This document shows positions 13,701 through 20,289 of a stretch of DNA of 64,000 bases, one piece after another. Numbering within the stretch: position 1 is the first letter of the stretch; the number at the start of each line of letters is the position of its first letter. The notes below the pieces were generated by a model. The model was not told where the DNA came from and made no database searches. It saw only the letters and a program-made list of their open reading frames with translations. Source of the stretch: Deltaproteobacteria bacterium (GTDB lineage: Bacteria; Myxococcota; Kuafuiibacteriia; Kuafuiibacteriales; Kuafuiibacteriaceae); contig JADJPE010000005.1 of the NCBI GenBank assembly GCA_016713425.1, forward strand, positions 4,154,001-4,218,000. Direction: 5' to 3'. The translations under genes and the position numbers were made by a program.

Positions 13701-14698
13701 CCGCCGTTCCGGCGCGAGCGCTTTTTGAGCTCTACCACGCGCTTGGTCATCGTGATCGCGCTTTCTGTGCGCTCGGTGCACTCCTGTTGATGAGGGCGGC
13801 AACCGAGGACGAGACACGCGCGTATGAGATGCTCTTGAAACGCGGCCCTTCCGGCGCGAGTCGGCCGCTGACCGACAGCCTGTGGCGCAGCCATGTGCTC
13901 CATCCGGACTGCCGAAACTCGCTCGCGGACATCCTGAGTTTGGTCTACCGCGGTGCGCCCGACCTCTTTGGCCAGGCCCAGGAGGCGCTGAATCTGAAGC
14001 GGAAGAAGGAGCGCGTCGATCTTTCCTCGAAGGAGAAGAACGAGCGAGCGCGGCTCCGCTACTTCGACATCTGGCGTCGGCTGGCCGCGGTGATGAGCGT
14101 CGCCGACATGGAGCACTATCATCGTACCGGTTCGACGGCGGCTCCCCGGCTATATCCAGGCGAGGTGCCCGCGCTCTTCGCGGGCGAGGAACACGAGGTC
14201 TTTCGCGCGATGCCGCCTCGCCAGATTGCTTGGATGCTCGCGCGCCAGATGGCGACCGCGCGCCCGGAGCTCGCCGTGGTTCAGGCCTTGCCACCGGCCG
14301 AGGTGGGGGCCGTGATCGAGGCCGTGATCGTGCTCTTCACAAAGACCGGAAGCGGGATCGACATGGGCTTCGACGCGGGACTCGTTCAGTCGTGGACCCG
14401 GGCGCTGAATCGATCGCTGTCAGAGTCGGCGCTCAAAGCCCTGGGCGATCCGGTTCGCCTTTGCCTGCAGCGACGGGAGTTGAAGCGCCTGTCGAGATTT
14501 CTCGAGGGCGCAGAACACACCGCTTCGCGTGCTGCGCTCCTGATGGCGGGCGACGTGAGTGTGGCCGAGCGTGGACTCTCGGAATCGGACCAGCTCGTGG
14601 ACATGTCGTTCCGGAAACGCGTCCGGGGGCTGATGCTTTTCACGTTGAGCCCCGAGCACTTCGATCTTCGCCAGCGGCTGGGGTTGATCGTGAGCTGA
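1781..14698 (+). CDS. Giant TPR-repeat protein, GltI/AgmK-like
   Basis: About 4300 residues built almost entirely of TPR-type helical hairpins, arranged in supermodules of very roughly 110 residues (recurring A.YRRAL.L.P....A...LERL...GR and RI..I.EE.L.D...A). After a low-complexity Ala/Ser/Thr-rich head there is an acidic Ala/Glu/Asp-rich insert near residues 490-545. No signal peptide or membrane span is visible, suggesting a cytosolic scaffold. ATG 1781 is chosen (GAGG just upstream); an in-frame TTG at 1709 would add 24 residues. In Myxococcus xanthus a similarly huge TPR protein, AgmK (GltI), is encoded beside AgmX (GltJ). The same pair order appears here, so homology to the gliding/Nfs scaffold is likely. 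A generic TPR scaffold remains possible. Confidence 0.85.
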   Translation: MPDQEPLGGATVTALSEPSQAAAPDAMETSDGVLTRDAAAASDGCTEASAEVAAGGGSLATTATSTGSEAKTGVVTDPVQRPLDDQGRFDSDRFASIEATLEGAGRVNDLVELHRFSAELAPDPAFGRRRLLSAGLLCFDRLQDPRRAEPYLRRALATAPGDLETMEALARVLVSLERFEEAASILERLAEGSEGRDKVRRLVALAELCDQKLGQADRAIEALHVAFTLDSTDVSILDRARLILAREDRWEDAKQVLDLVANVVLSGLDENAVSPASGPSVAADDENQSRAVSPGPWSQDVATAEVARPIATGTRTVADIAAAYRLLGVRLLANATKHPLAEACLERARALGDREALSKLDELAHLRQAWAERASAFRDEGFEARDKRKAAQLYLRAAELFHVYGKDPMRTEEFVERCMILCPGFEPALRFIEEAYLAEGRQDDLIKRLNGMAASVKDPAAKAQILLRVAEILERGLWGDSEDVRQDSHASASESGAESAAEGDAERDAEIDAKGQAEGRGESDADDHAERKRHSNALLTNEVIAAYRRALAVQPGNREAVARASALLEAQGQPAERTEVLEELLRSTDDVFVQTAVRSELGHLYAIRLGDSARARTHFEAILARNPNHFEAASALRALYKDAEEYGLLLGVLKILVDYAPDLSARVALLREVAAVAENVSQEEAFSAYRHIFEILPQDEDARAQLERLAADLGRYQALASTYVAAATGRSGALAANLWAQAGRVYEAHLPRPADAIRAFRTSLLLEPGHPEAEAALERLLREQDDPAALVEVLRTQLARTSDPEESVMLRAKIGEILGRELGDFDGALAIFEELLEKAPNSPTLPIVLASLDELYQRRGDWARLEAILAKRMDVATEPAELASLGCRRARVLMEHLGSTEPAASIYLDVVRADAANAEAVHALENFAREGVMRLDIARVLQDVFEKSGQFSRQVEMLRHLLDSELSPKARSALALKAARIAEERAQDLATAYDHAYTALDNDLESEEALALFVRLGVLAGMADGVARRLEQLLERPNLGVSAVASLATALGGVYEDALGARELAIASYGRAVKADGRARQAVAALERILGADSRWPELADLLAARIEAEDDPDAKVELGLALGAIREAHLGDREGAIDAFKAVLALQPKEATALNGLAEALDEAARYPELVEVLDQLRENAPDDATRSQLDVRVGDVFQNNLSDKAASFERYRRALALNPNARGAVRGLESLLREPAVGVAAAEVLEPLYLGDARWKELVTVLEVRLETVEGAEDRRALLLRLATILEENVARPEAAFDMLVKAFSEGWVDEQARTHLYRLANRAGRAPALATLYEEYLARISTVPSGEDLVSDSSSEARPAAVVRAVFLRELARLYDGPAADAGRARHAWSTLAELAPNDEEALAALERLHGAGDDPEALADVLMARSEASSSVDERVAFAKRAAVLYEDGADDPERAALALEYAAENNPNDRSTLQELARVYGELGRVKQQRDAMRREAELIEEPLAKANAFVAVAEQSLQLGETDEAIMAYEAGLRLAVDHQAARTGLEALLTSPDAPRAALALEPVYRTLGDWPRLVEVYEILAAASTDTQERVERLVAIRSIYEERLRQLEKAFSAASRAFLEMPSSDELLTAFERLGRASGNVEELLAILEDRAEALAPGSNERHALRLRIARLCESILRDRARILEAWNRVLAERSHDLSALKALEELHQKGGELRELAGVLRRQAYAVEAPEARVEILRQTAFLLDEKLGDRVAACALYEELLEVAPQDQRALGRLDAIYSETRAYEELGRVISEQLQHVEGPSRAPLLLRLGNLRRMHLDDPRSALSAFGEILAFGQEAGPAFDGALLAIEDLINKLKGKGSRPDVIKAASLLVEPHLVEKRDFAKVVAMKELRIATADTQDERRRFLLEVADVYETNLAQVEMAFVTMTRAFIEKPDEPDLADQIERLAKAADAHEELAELYAQVLPAIEDNQLALRFARRAAHIYDTQLQRGIAAIPLYRQVLTLVPDDTSALTALERLHRRAGQPEALVEVLRSMLRVAEDTEQQANLWEQIARILEEELHDLEGALDAYRALLALAPRNLRAQRAFNLISERQRRFSDLARGLQREIELLADEDEAVQVRLRLAAVLRDELGDFEAALEVYRDVLTTRAEDPGAIAGLVAVGQKEASLRGRAAKLLAPIYLGRGALDDYIACLESQVDDAEDSSARKALFERIAEIYETRFGKIEHAFTYYQRAFHEDPSGVDVRENLERLARENGLFEELAGYYLDELDDVSDRELRLLLHRRVAHIYDRELEAARHAISEYSKILDLEPADPDALRALERLYRQAGSFGLLADVYRRRIAQSEDDEVRVALMREFARLQIEDLDDTQGATATLRRLLEIEPNDVEALRSLARLCGAQGRSAELADVLGRILAVVEKHGPIALEAMLDLARVKETRLGDLGGAYALYREILAADPTHEATRDHLEERLQDAMAEEDLDLATTSSELLTDAMRRSEEWQPLVAVLRLWASVARSDLERVPMTLEVARVYRDRLEQPELAFAAFCQVYESAPGLAEVRDELCELGQRLFMVEKLVDVLRRGLAGVVDSEVALDIERRIARLIEAQLGDRDKAAEAWQAVLARVPDDEDALLALDKLYLALGRWGALTDVLEARLAGAASDDERFELNFRVGTIWDECLGEPSEALEYFRAARRYKPSDKDTLLVLSRLLTPEEDPEELEVILRALIEQADDDREQLRLRPRLAELLGALDDRSSDAIDEWRLVLELDPRSAAARLALETLYEAEGRWVELAEHLETGLRDAWEEKDVLRLQRKLALVKGTRLGSIDEAIRSWAEILRRNPNDLEAHRALRQIYRDAGRWTDLVQTLRRLVPLQSDAESVKDLRFELSEVYLDKLRDNDEAIEAAKRVFDVEPHTLDELVRLEDIFVRTGAYAEAVKVLQARVAITESDGEKIDLLFEVARHYEQNIGRRAGAASAYERILEIAPDSAKAYDALTAMFEATGEYRKLVELYNRRLDVTEAADARRKLLFAIIDVQERWLGHPALAFTAAVRAFGEEGADAEAQAIAERLAEETGSWEDLADVFEVQIGEVNVARALELRRRLGEICREHLEDLERAEEQFTRVLEYEPEDEVARRNLIELLEMGGRWGDLVQRLDDESERTSDEVEKKRIFRRIAEIEEGELDNIEGAIASLKRILDFAPDDREALLELVRIFRRTERWHPLLNALERRLQAAHDDDERVAIRFEIAGVYERGLGNTEHAIEAYRDVLAVDGRHPASLAALERLYTQAERWDEAIEIHERQAEASSSAEEEVAILARIASIQEEHFDDLERASATLVRVLEVQPDHLPTIRELQRIWRQTGAWENLVEAYERHIELATKPEELVELHTLVGDVYQTELGASAKADEAYRRALSVDPRALAPIHALGELHEKEGRWSEALDLLAREGEILGFDPTAATVHFRMGRINEEMLIDRDAAVAAYSKALDVDPGFERALIALRGIYSEDDDLEKVVVLTAQQADHTDDPEARAGLFFEAGRITEEDLEDLPQAIELFLRALDASPGHIESLASLADIYFDDERWADAQSLLERLVERLDPGNEDHALYRQHYRLAYIAEKLGDDARALDHYLISYELNSLSLPTLEGLGAALLRAERWEDAQRIFQTILVHHRTKLTEAEVVDLHYQLGELASKLGQLDRARSSFEKALSLDDIHQPTLRAYAELAEITGDWEESYDLRERLISQLDGDEKRDALVHQAKLCEEKIKEPYRAIDAYVGAKKLADDNVEILRALVRLFNETHQAQHAIEMLKELTALLRDATERRDVFLELARIFADEQSLPQEAVDALNKALDVDPMYLTAFERIEQILYRLRDWTGLEDNYHRMLKRIPKEQIKARCILWRSLGDLYLKVLKNEEGARVAYDVVLKMDPSANDVSFALADLCRRRRETAPRAVELYHGLVVSAEDPAVPARALFELYHALGHRDRAFCALGALLLMRAATEDETRAYEMLLKRGPSGASRPLTDSLWRSHVLHPDCRNSLADILSLVYRGAPDLFGQAQEALNLKRKKERVDLSSKEKNERARLRYFDIWRRLAAVMSVADMEHYHRTGSTAAPRLYPGEVPALFAGEEHEVFRAMPPRQIAWMLARQMATARPELAVVQALPPAEVGAVIEAVIVLFTKTGSGIDMGFDAGLVQSWTRALNRSLSESALKALGDPVRLCLQRRELKRLSRFLEGAEHTASRAALLMAGDVSVAERGLSESDQLVDMSFRKRVRGLMLFTLSPEHFDLRQRLGLIVS

Positions 14699-14867
14699 CG
14701 CCTACATAGGGGGCAGGCTTCGGACGAAGGGCGAAGGTGGAAGCACGCTTGTGTTCAGCCTGCTGCCGACCGATGTCTCAGGTTGCTGAAAGCCATCCGT
14801 CGAAGGTGCGATACGGTCGGGTGGACTGGGGCACGGTTTGGGCGCATGACGACGTCCTGACGGCGAC

Positions 14868-14897
14868 TTGACGTGGTTTCGGGACTGTCTCTACATT
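14868..14897 (+). promoter_or_regulatory. Candidate sigma-70-type promoter
   Basis: TTGACG at 14868-14873 and TACATT at 14892-14897 are separated by 18 bp, 30 bp before the ATG of the GltJ-like gene. It lies in the 228-bp gap after the giant TPR gene, so the second gene may be transcribed on its own. Pattern match only. Confidence 0.4.
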
Positions 14898-14926
14898 AGG
14901 GTGGTTCCTGCGGATCTTGATCCTCC

Positions 14927-17900
14927 ATGAAATTTTCCTGCGATAGCTGTGGCGCCCAGTACACGATCGACGAGGCCAAGCTCGGGGCCCGCGGTGCAAA
15001 AGTCCGCTGCAAGAAGTGCTCTTACGTGATCATCCTGCGACCGCCGGGCTACAAGCCGAAGGAAAAGACCGGCTCGCCGAGCGGGCCGCGGGCGCCGCGG
15101 GTCGACGCGCCTCCCTTGGATACCGGGTCGGCGTCGGGAGATATCGCGTTTCCGAACGAAGACATGACGATGGATCGGCTGTCGTCCTCGCCTGACGCGG
15201 ACCATGAGCGTGACGCTGAAGATGAAACGGTGGCGGCTCTCGGAGAGAGCGCGGACTTGTCGCCGCTCGTCCAGGCCGGGCCAGGTCGAGAGCCGTCGGG
15301 CGGCCCGAGCTGGGCGTCTGAGGTCGGGCACGCGCACGCCGGTTCGTCGCCTTTTTCGATCGGAGGGGGCGGCGGGTCACTCGATGACGCGCCGCGGAGC
15401 GTCGACCCGTCCGATTGGCGCCGTCGATCTTCATCGCCGGCCGCCCTGGCGCTCATGTCGTCCGGCGGATTTCATAGCTCACCGGAGCTTGAGGACGAGG
15501 CGCTCGAAGCCCGGACCATGGTCGAGAGCCTTCCGTTGACGGGACCGCCTTCCAACGTTAGGGCGGGCTCAGGCGCTGCCGACGGAACGCCGGATGGCAC
15601 GGGAACGGATGGCGCTCGGGGTGGAAGCGGACGCAGCCGCGGCGTCGATGTGCGTGGCGGCAACGACGAGGAGGGAGAAGAAGAAGAGGATCGTCGCGCG
15701 ACCATCGAAACGGATGATCCGTCGGGAGATTTGCGCGATGAACTTGCCGCTTCGTCGCCTGCTTTCGAGGCGAGAGGCGTGCACGGCGTGGCCCGCGTCT
15801 CAGACGCGTTTGATGGGTTCGCGTCCGAACGTCCGACGGGCGAGGTTGCCGCGCCGGAGATCGAGGACGATGAGGATCCAACGAAGTTTGCCGAGAGCCC
15901 AGCCCCGCAGCGTTGGGCTCCTTTGAACGGTTCGCACCGGACGACGGAGCAGCGCGATGCGCGGGTCGAAACGGATTTGGTTCGCCGCGAGCGGCCATCG
16001 ATCCAACCGGCTTCGATGGCCAGTGGAGGAGGTGCAGCGTTGAGCGAGCATGACGCAGACTCCGATGGTCAAGTGAAGGCGCGTCGGGAGGCGACGCTGG
16101 CCGCGTTGGCTGCCGCCTCGGGCGGTCACAAGGCTTCGTCGTCGGACAGTGCGGCCGGGGTCGACGCTTATGGTGCGTCGCCCGCGAACCGAGAGCTCTC
16201 CGCGGCCTTGGACGCCATGTTCGGTCCGATGGGGCAGAGCGATGGCGAGCTTCAAGGCCTTGCGGGTCCTGTCGCGACGAGCTCGGATGGTGCCTCCGAT
16301 GAGGCGGCGCTGCGCCCCAAAGCCGACCTTAAGAGCATCGAAAAGCCGATTTTCGATTTCGGCGCTGTGCGCGCGAGTGCGGCGAAGGCTCAGCGACCGG
16401 CGGCCGAGTGGTACGTCGCGATCGAAGACGAGCGCGAGGGGCCGTTCACTCTTGAAGAGGTGCGCGCACGCATCGCTGGCCTCGACGTGGATGCCAGCAC
16501 GCTGTGCTGGAAACAAGGAATGGCGGATTGGCTTTCGGTCCGTCTCGTCGATGAGCTGAAGGATCTCTGCCCGCCAGAAGAGGAGCGCGTCAACACGGTC
16601 GTGGTTTCCGTTGGCGAGGGCTCCTCGTCATCCGCAGCGTCGGAACCTGACGAGGACGATGCCGCGGCGCTGGATGCGCTCAAAGCTCAGGACAAACCGC
16701 AGCGAATCACCCGTTCGTCGCCGCCCGTCAGACCCGGCGCCGCCGGTATGGATACACCGGTCGCGTCGGACGTCGAGGCTTCATCGAAAGAGTTTGTGGG
16801 GCGAGAGGGCGGCGAGCTGTCTTGGCGACCCTCCGCGGCACGAGCCTTGGCTTCGCTCGCGGCTGAAGAGCTTGCGACGCCCGCGAACGCTCCGAAGCCG
16901 CGCACGTCCGCCACCGGAGATCTCCCGCCGTCGCACGATGCTCTGGAGAAGCTTCTCAGCAAGCCCGCCGGGTCTGAGCCTGCCTCCGATGCGGCCGTGA
17001 TGTTTGGCGCGATGGAGAAGAGCTCGTCCTTCGTCCGGCCGCTTCCGCGCGCGGCCGAGGCGGTCACCTCGATGCCGCTGCGCGACCCGCTGCTGAAGGG
17101 GATGCGAGGTCTGCGGGGTCAGCTCCTCATGGCTGCCCTAATTCTCGCCATTGCCATCATCTTTGGCGCCGTGCTGATCTCGATGCGTCAGGGGTCTGTG
17201 GCAGGACCCGAGCGCACGTCGACGACCGACGGCGTCGCGCTCAATCCCGAAATGGGCAAGCCGGCATCGGATCGAGACCGACTCGATCGCCCACCCGTGC
17301 GCCCGACGAGGCCCGGTCCAGGGGGGTCGACCCCGCCCCCGGTGACGTCACAAGCCATCGCGGCGCCCGCTGCGGCCGTCGGCGAGGGGGCCGCCGCGGC
17401 GAGCGCTGCGCCCACCACGGCTGGGACTACGCCCGGTGGTGCGCCCAGTGGTGCGCCCGATGGCGCGCCCGCTGGCCAGGCGTCGCCGTCTCCTGCGGCC
17501 TCGGCACCGTCCGTCGCCGCGGCTCCTGCCTCGGGAAGAGGGGCGGACAGCGAGGCGTCCGCCGGCCACGCCGACGCGTCACCGCAAGAGCGCGCTGCGA
17601 GTCGGCAGCGCGTACGTACCCGAAGCTCGGCCCGCAGTCCCTCGCGAAGCAATTCTCGCCAGACGCGTCGCCGCGCCCGCGACGAGGACGCCCGCGAAAC
17701 CTCGCGGGCGACCCGCCGCCGGGACACGACGACCTCGGACCGAGGATCTTCGTCGTCGGGCGACGACGAAGACGACCTTCTCGGGGCGGCGCGCCGGTCC
17801 CGCGGTGCACCGGAGAGCGACTTGCCTCGGCAGCTCGATGACTCCGACGTCCTGGGCAGCATTCGCAAGTACCGCAAGGACGTTCAGACATGCCTTGAGA

Positions 17901-18118
17901 AACAGGCCAGCGCGGATCCTTCAGTTCAAGGGCGAATGATCATCAAGATGGTCATTCAACGGAATGGCCAGCCGTCTCGGGTGACGGTACAACCCGACCG
18001 TTTTGCTGCTTCAGTGGTGGGCAAGTGCATGCAGCGCTCTGTCGCGCGTTGGCGCTTTCCACGGTTCTCGGGTCCGTCGATGCCCGTCGACTTTCCCGTA
18101 CTTGTTCGAGGACAGTAG
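14927..18118 (+). CDS. GltJ/AgmX-like protein: zinc ribbon, GYF_2, membrane span, TonB-like C-terminal domain
   Basis: A 1063-residue multidomain protein. Residues 1-40 form an MJ0042-type zinc ribbon (CDSC...CKKC). A long disordered acidic Ser/Asp/Glu-rich linker follows. Around residues 490-550 is a GYF_2 (DUF4339) domain (WYVAIEDEREGPFTLEEV). One membrane span lies near 727-748 (LLMAALILAIAIIFGAVLIS), then a Pro/Ala/Gly and Arg/Ser-rich region. The last ~95 residues form an AgmX/PglI-type TonB-like domain (QTCLEK, GRMIIKMVI, RWRFP). In Myxococcus GltJ the zinc ribbon and GYF domains act in the cytosol, controlling focal-adhesion assembly, and the C-terminus is periplasmic. The domain order here is the same. 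It lies after a GltI-like gene. A paralogue in the Nfs spore-coat machinery is an alternative. Confidence 0.85.
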   Translation: MKFSCDSCGAQYTIDEAKLGARGAKVRCKKCSYVIILRPPGYKPKEKTGSPSGPRAPRVDAPPLDTGSASGDIAFPNEDMTMDRLSSSPDADHERDAEDETVAALGESADLSPLVQAGPGREPSGGPSWASEVGHAHAGSSPFSIGGGGGSLDDAPRSVDPSDWRRRSSSPAALALMSSGGFHSSPELEDEALEARTMVESLPLTGPPSNVRAGSGAADGTPDGTGTDGARGGSGRSRGVDVRGGNDEEGEEEEDRRATIETDDPSGDLRDELAASSPAFEARGVHGVARVSDAFDGFASERPTGEVAAPEIEDDEDPTKFAESPAPQRWAPLNGSHRTTEQRDARVETDLVRRERPSIQPASMASGGGAALSEHDADSDGQVKARREATLAALAAASGGHKASSSDSAAGVDAYGASPANRELSAALDAMFGPMGQSDGELQGLAGPVATSSDGASDEAALRPKADLKSIEKPIFDFGAVRASAAKAQRPAAEWYVAIEDEREGPFTLEEVRARIAGLDVDASTLCWKQGMADWLSVRLVDELKDLCPPEEERVNTVVVSVGEGSSSSAASEPDEDDAAALDALKAQDKPQRITRSSPPVRPGAAGMDTPVASDVEASSKEFVGREGGELSWRPSAARALASLAAEELATPANAPKPRTSATGDLPPSHDALEKLLSKPAGSEPASDAAVMFGAMEKSSSFVRPLPRAAEAVTSMPLRDPLLKGMRGLRGQLLMAALILAIAIIFGAVLISMRQGSVAGPERTSTTDGVALNPEMGKPASDRDRLDRPPVRPTRPGPGGSTPPPVTSQAIAAPAAAVGEGAAAASAAPTTAGTTPGGAPSGAPDGAPAGQASPSPAASAPSVAAAPASGRGADSEASAGHADASPQERAASRQRVRTRSSARSPSRSNSRQTRRRARDEDARETSRATRRRDTTTSDRGSSSSGDDEDDLLGAARRSRGAPESDLPRQLDDSDVLGSIRKYRKDVQTCLEKQASADPSVQGRMIIKMVIQRNGQPSRVTVQPDRFAASVVGKCMQRSVARWRFPRFSGPSMPVDFPVLVRGQ

Positions 18119-18126
18119 CGCCTAAG

Positions 18127-19266
18127 TTGTCGACCGTTCAGAACGATACCGTACCTCTCGGGCGCATTGAGCTCCAGGATCTCGATGTCTTGCGGCTCGT
18201 ACTCCGAGGCAGCTCCGTCGTCGATTGGTATCACCTGCATTTCGAGTCTCGTGCGGCGATCGACGCGTTCCTGCGCGTCAATGAGATCGATCCCGAGGAT
18301 CCCCGCGATCGCGATCGACTCCGTGCGCTTCGTACTCGGGCCGTCGCCTATCTCGCTCAGCATCTTCGATACCGGCTCGCCGACGCGGTTATGCAGGCCG
18401 CCGATGTCGAGACGCTCTTCGAGTATGCGTCGGGTCGGGGGCGTCGGCGCCACCGGCTGCAAAGCTGCCTCGTGCTGAAGGTGATGCACATACTGCATTA
18501 CGTCGAAGCGCACGAGCTCATCTCTATGCTTCCGATCTCGGACGAAGAGATCGCGATCCTGACTGAGGCCAAGATCGAGCAAGTTGTTCGCGGGCTGCTG
18601 TCGCGCGGCTTTCCGGTCACCGATTTCTCGGGGAATCGCAAGACGAGTGAATCGATTTTGTCAAAACTCCTTGCGAAGCAGGACACCCAGGTTGCCCAGC
18701 TCTTCGACAAGCTGCGTTTTCGGTTCGTGGTTGAACGGCGCGAAGATATTCCGCCGCTGCTCTTGGCGCTCACGCGCGAACTGGTTCCTTTCAACTACGT
18801 CGTCCCCGCTCAATCGGAGAATTCGTTGCTCGACCTCGACCGGATGCTTGCGCGTGCGGGCAACCTGGCGTCCATTCGATCTCTGCAGGACGACCACACC
18901 TCGTTGAACGAGAGTGGGCCCTGCATCGGCGCGCTGGGGCGCCGCAACGAGTTTTCGGGACCGGACTATCGAGTGCTCCACTTCGTTGGAGAAGTGCCGC
19001 TTCGGATCGACGCCGTCATGCCGCTCGATCCGCGACTCGAGCCATTGGGACGCGTCGTCTTCGCGACGGTCGAGTTTCAAGTCGTCGATGCGCGCACGGC
19101 CAAGCAGAACGAGACGGGTGAGAACCGTCATTCGCTGTACAAGGCTCGGCAGCTCGCGCGGGTCCGGGAGCGCCTCGAGCGAGGTAAGCGCAAGAAGGGG
19201 AAAGAGGCTGAGGCGCACGCACAACGGCAAGGCACGACGGTTGACCTCGACAACAGCTCGACTTAA
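18127..19266 (+). CDS. TIGR04552-like protein with divergent RelA/SpoT synthetase-type fold
   Basis: Roughly 379 residues resembling a conserved deltaproteobacterial family that I believe is TIGR04552. The middle and C-terminal parts carry a pattern like the (p)ppGpp synthetase domain. RKTSESILSKL resembles the R.K....SI..K motif. LFDKLRFRFVV resembles the D..G.R segment with its catalytic Asp. DYRVLHF resembles Y.slH, and VEFQVVD followed by HSLYK resembles VEIQIRT...H..YK with its catalytic Glu. The Arg of IQIRT is not kept. No HD hydrolase or TGS domain is present. TTG 18127 avoids overlap with the preceding gene; in-frame starts from 18025 exist. It ends in a Lys/Arg-rich tail and sits 8 bp before the rhomboid gene. 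Function is unproven. Confidence 0.6.
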   Translation: MSTVQNDTVPLGRIELQDLDVLRLVLRGSSVVDWYHLHFESRAAIDAFLRVNEIDPEDPRDRDRLRALRTRAVAYLAQHLRYRLADAVMQAADVETLFEYASGRGRRRHRLQSCLVLKVMHILHYVEAHELISMLPISDEEIAILTEAKIEQVVRGLLSRGFPVTDFSGNRKTSESILSKLLAKQDTQVAQLFDKLRFRFVVERREDIPPLLLALTRELVPFNYVVPAQSENSLLDLDRMLARAGNLASIRSLQDDHTSLNESGPCIGALGRRNEFSGPDYRVLHFVGEVPLRIDAVMPLDPRLEPLGRVVFATVEFQVVDARTAKQNETGENRHSLYKARQLARVRERLERGKRKKGKEAEAHAQRQGTTVDLDNSST

Positions 19267-19274
19267 CTGGACGT

Positions 19275-20165
19275 GTGAGGATGGCTGCCGGCTCTGGTGG
19301 AATGTCTTGGCCCCGCCCCCGGCGACTCTTGCTGGCGCTCATGGTGGCCAATGTCGTCGCGTATGTTGCTGAGCTGATCCTCATTCGCGCCAATCTGGGT
19401 GTGGTCGAGGCCCTGATGCTGACGCCGGCCGATGTTTTCGAAGCCGGCCGCATATGGCAGCCCTTCACCTATCTTTGGCTTCACGACCCGGAACAGCCCA
19501 CGCATCTGTTGTTCAACATGCTGTGGCTCTACCTTTTTGGGAGTCAGCTCGAGCCTTGGTGGGGTGAGCGGCGCTTCCTGACAGGCTATCTGCTGTTCGG
19601 TCTCGGCGGTGGCGTACTCACCCTGCTGGTCGCCCTGCTGTCGCGCGTCTCTCCGTTTGACGCACTCCTAGGGTCTTTTTGGATTCGGCCGCATCTCGGG
19701 GCGTCCGGTGCGGTCATGGGCGTCTTGATTGGCTGGGGGATGGCCTTCTCCAAGAAGGAAATGAATTTCTTTCTGCTCGGCCGTATGACGGGAAGGACGT
19801 TTGTCGCTGTCGTGGTGGCGGTGGAGCTCCTGATGGCCCTGTCGCTGAGCTCCGTCTCTTCGACGAGCCATTTTGGCGGCATGATCACCGCTTTCATCGT
19901 CTGCGGGGGCTGGTGGAAGCCCGCCCGGTGGTCGACGGCATTTCGTCGTCGTCGGCTTCTCAAGGAGAAGGCGCGTCTGGAGGCCGAGTTGTCCACCCTC
20001 CACACCGATCCCCGAGGAGGGCCGCCCCCCAACACGGACGCTTCGCCCGGTTCTAAACCGGGCCCACGCCCAGACGGAGGTGGTGGTCCGGGGAGATGGC
20101 CCAACAATGAGGACGGCGGGGCCTCCGGGTCGGGATCGCGTGGCGGTCACAACGACTGGAATTGA
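19275..20165 (+). CDS. Rhomboid-family intramembrane serine protease
   Basis: A 296-residue polytopic membrane protein with the rhomboid signature: HLLFNMLWLYLFGSQLE (residues ~77-93), catalytic Ser in GASG (Ser144) and catalytic His in SHFGG (His199), on successive membrane helices. Rhomboids cleave other membrane proteins within the bilayer. After the six-helix core there is a basic stretch and a long Pro/Gly/Asn/Asp-rich tail of about 60 residues, probably disordered. Start is GTG 19275; ATG 19281 is equally possible. It follows the RelA/SpoT-fold gene by 8 bp, so the two are probably cotranscribed. The substrate is unknown. Confidence 0.88.
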   Translation: MRMAAGSGGMSWPRPRRLLLALMVANVVAYVAELILIRANLGVVEALMLTPADVFEAGRIWQPFTYLWLHDPEQPTHLLFNMLWLYLFGSQLEPWWGERRFLTGYLLFGLGGGVLTLLVALLSRVSPFDALLGSFWIRPHLGASGAVMGVLIGWGMAFSKKEMNFFLLGRMTGRTFVAVVVAVELLMALSLSSVSSTSHFGGMITAFIVCGGWWKPARWSTAFRRRRLLKEKARLEAELSTLHTDPRGGPPPNTDASPGSKPGPRPDGGGGPGRWPNNEDGGASGSGSRGGHNDWN

Positions 20166-20230
20166 GCTCAAGGTCGATCAGGCGGGAACGGCTCGTCGGG
20201 GTCTGAGCCGCTGAGCCGCAGAGCCTACCC

Positions 20231-20268
20231 GGTTCCCATTCCGGGGAATACGAATTGAACCGGGAACC
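20231..20268. terminator. Inverted repeat between convergent genes, terminator candidate
   Basis: GGTTCCC (20231-20237) pairs with GGGAACC (20262-20268), and an inner ATTCC/GGAAT hairpin lies within the loop. It is placed between the ends of the rhomboid gene (+) and the M16 peptidase gene (-), where a bidirectional terminator is expected. No clear T-run is seen. Confidence 0.45.
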
Positions 20269-20289
20269 AAGGGATCGGCATTTCGGCCG

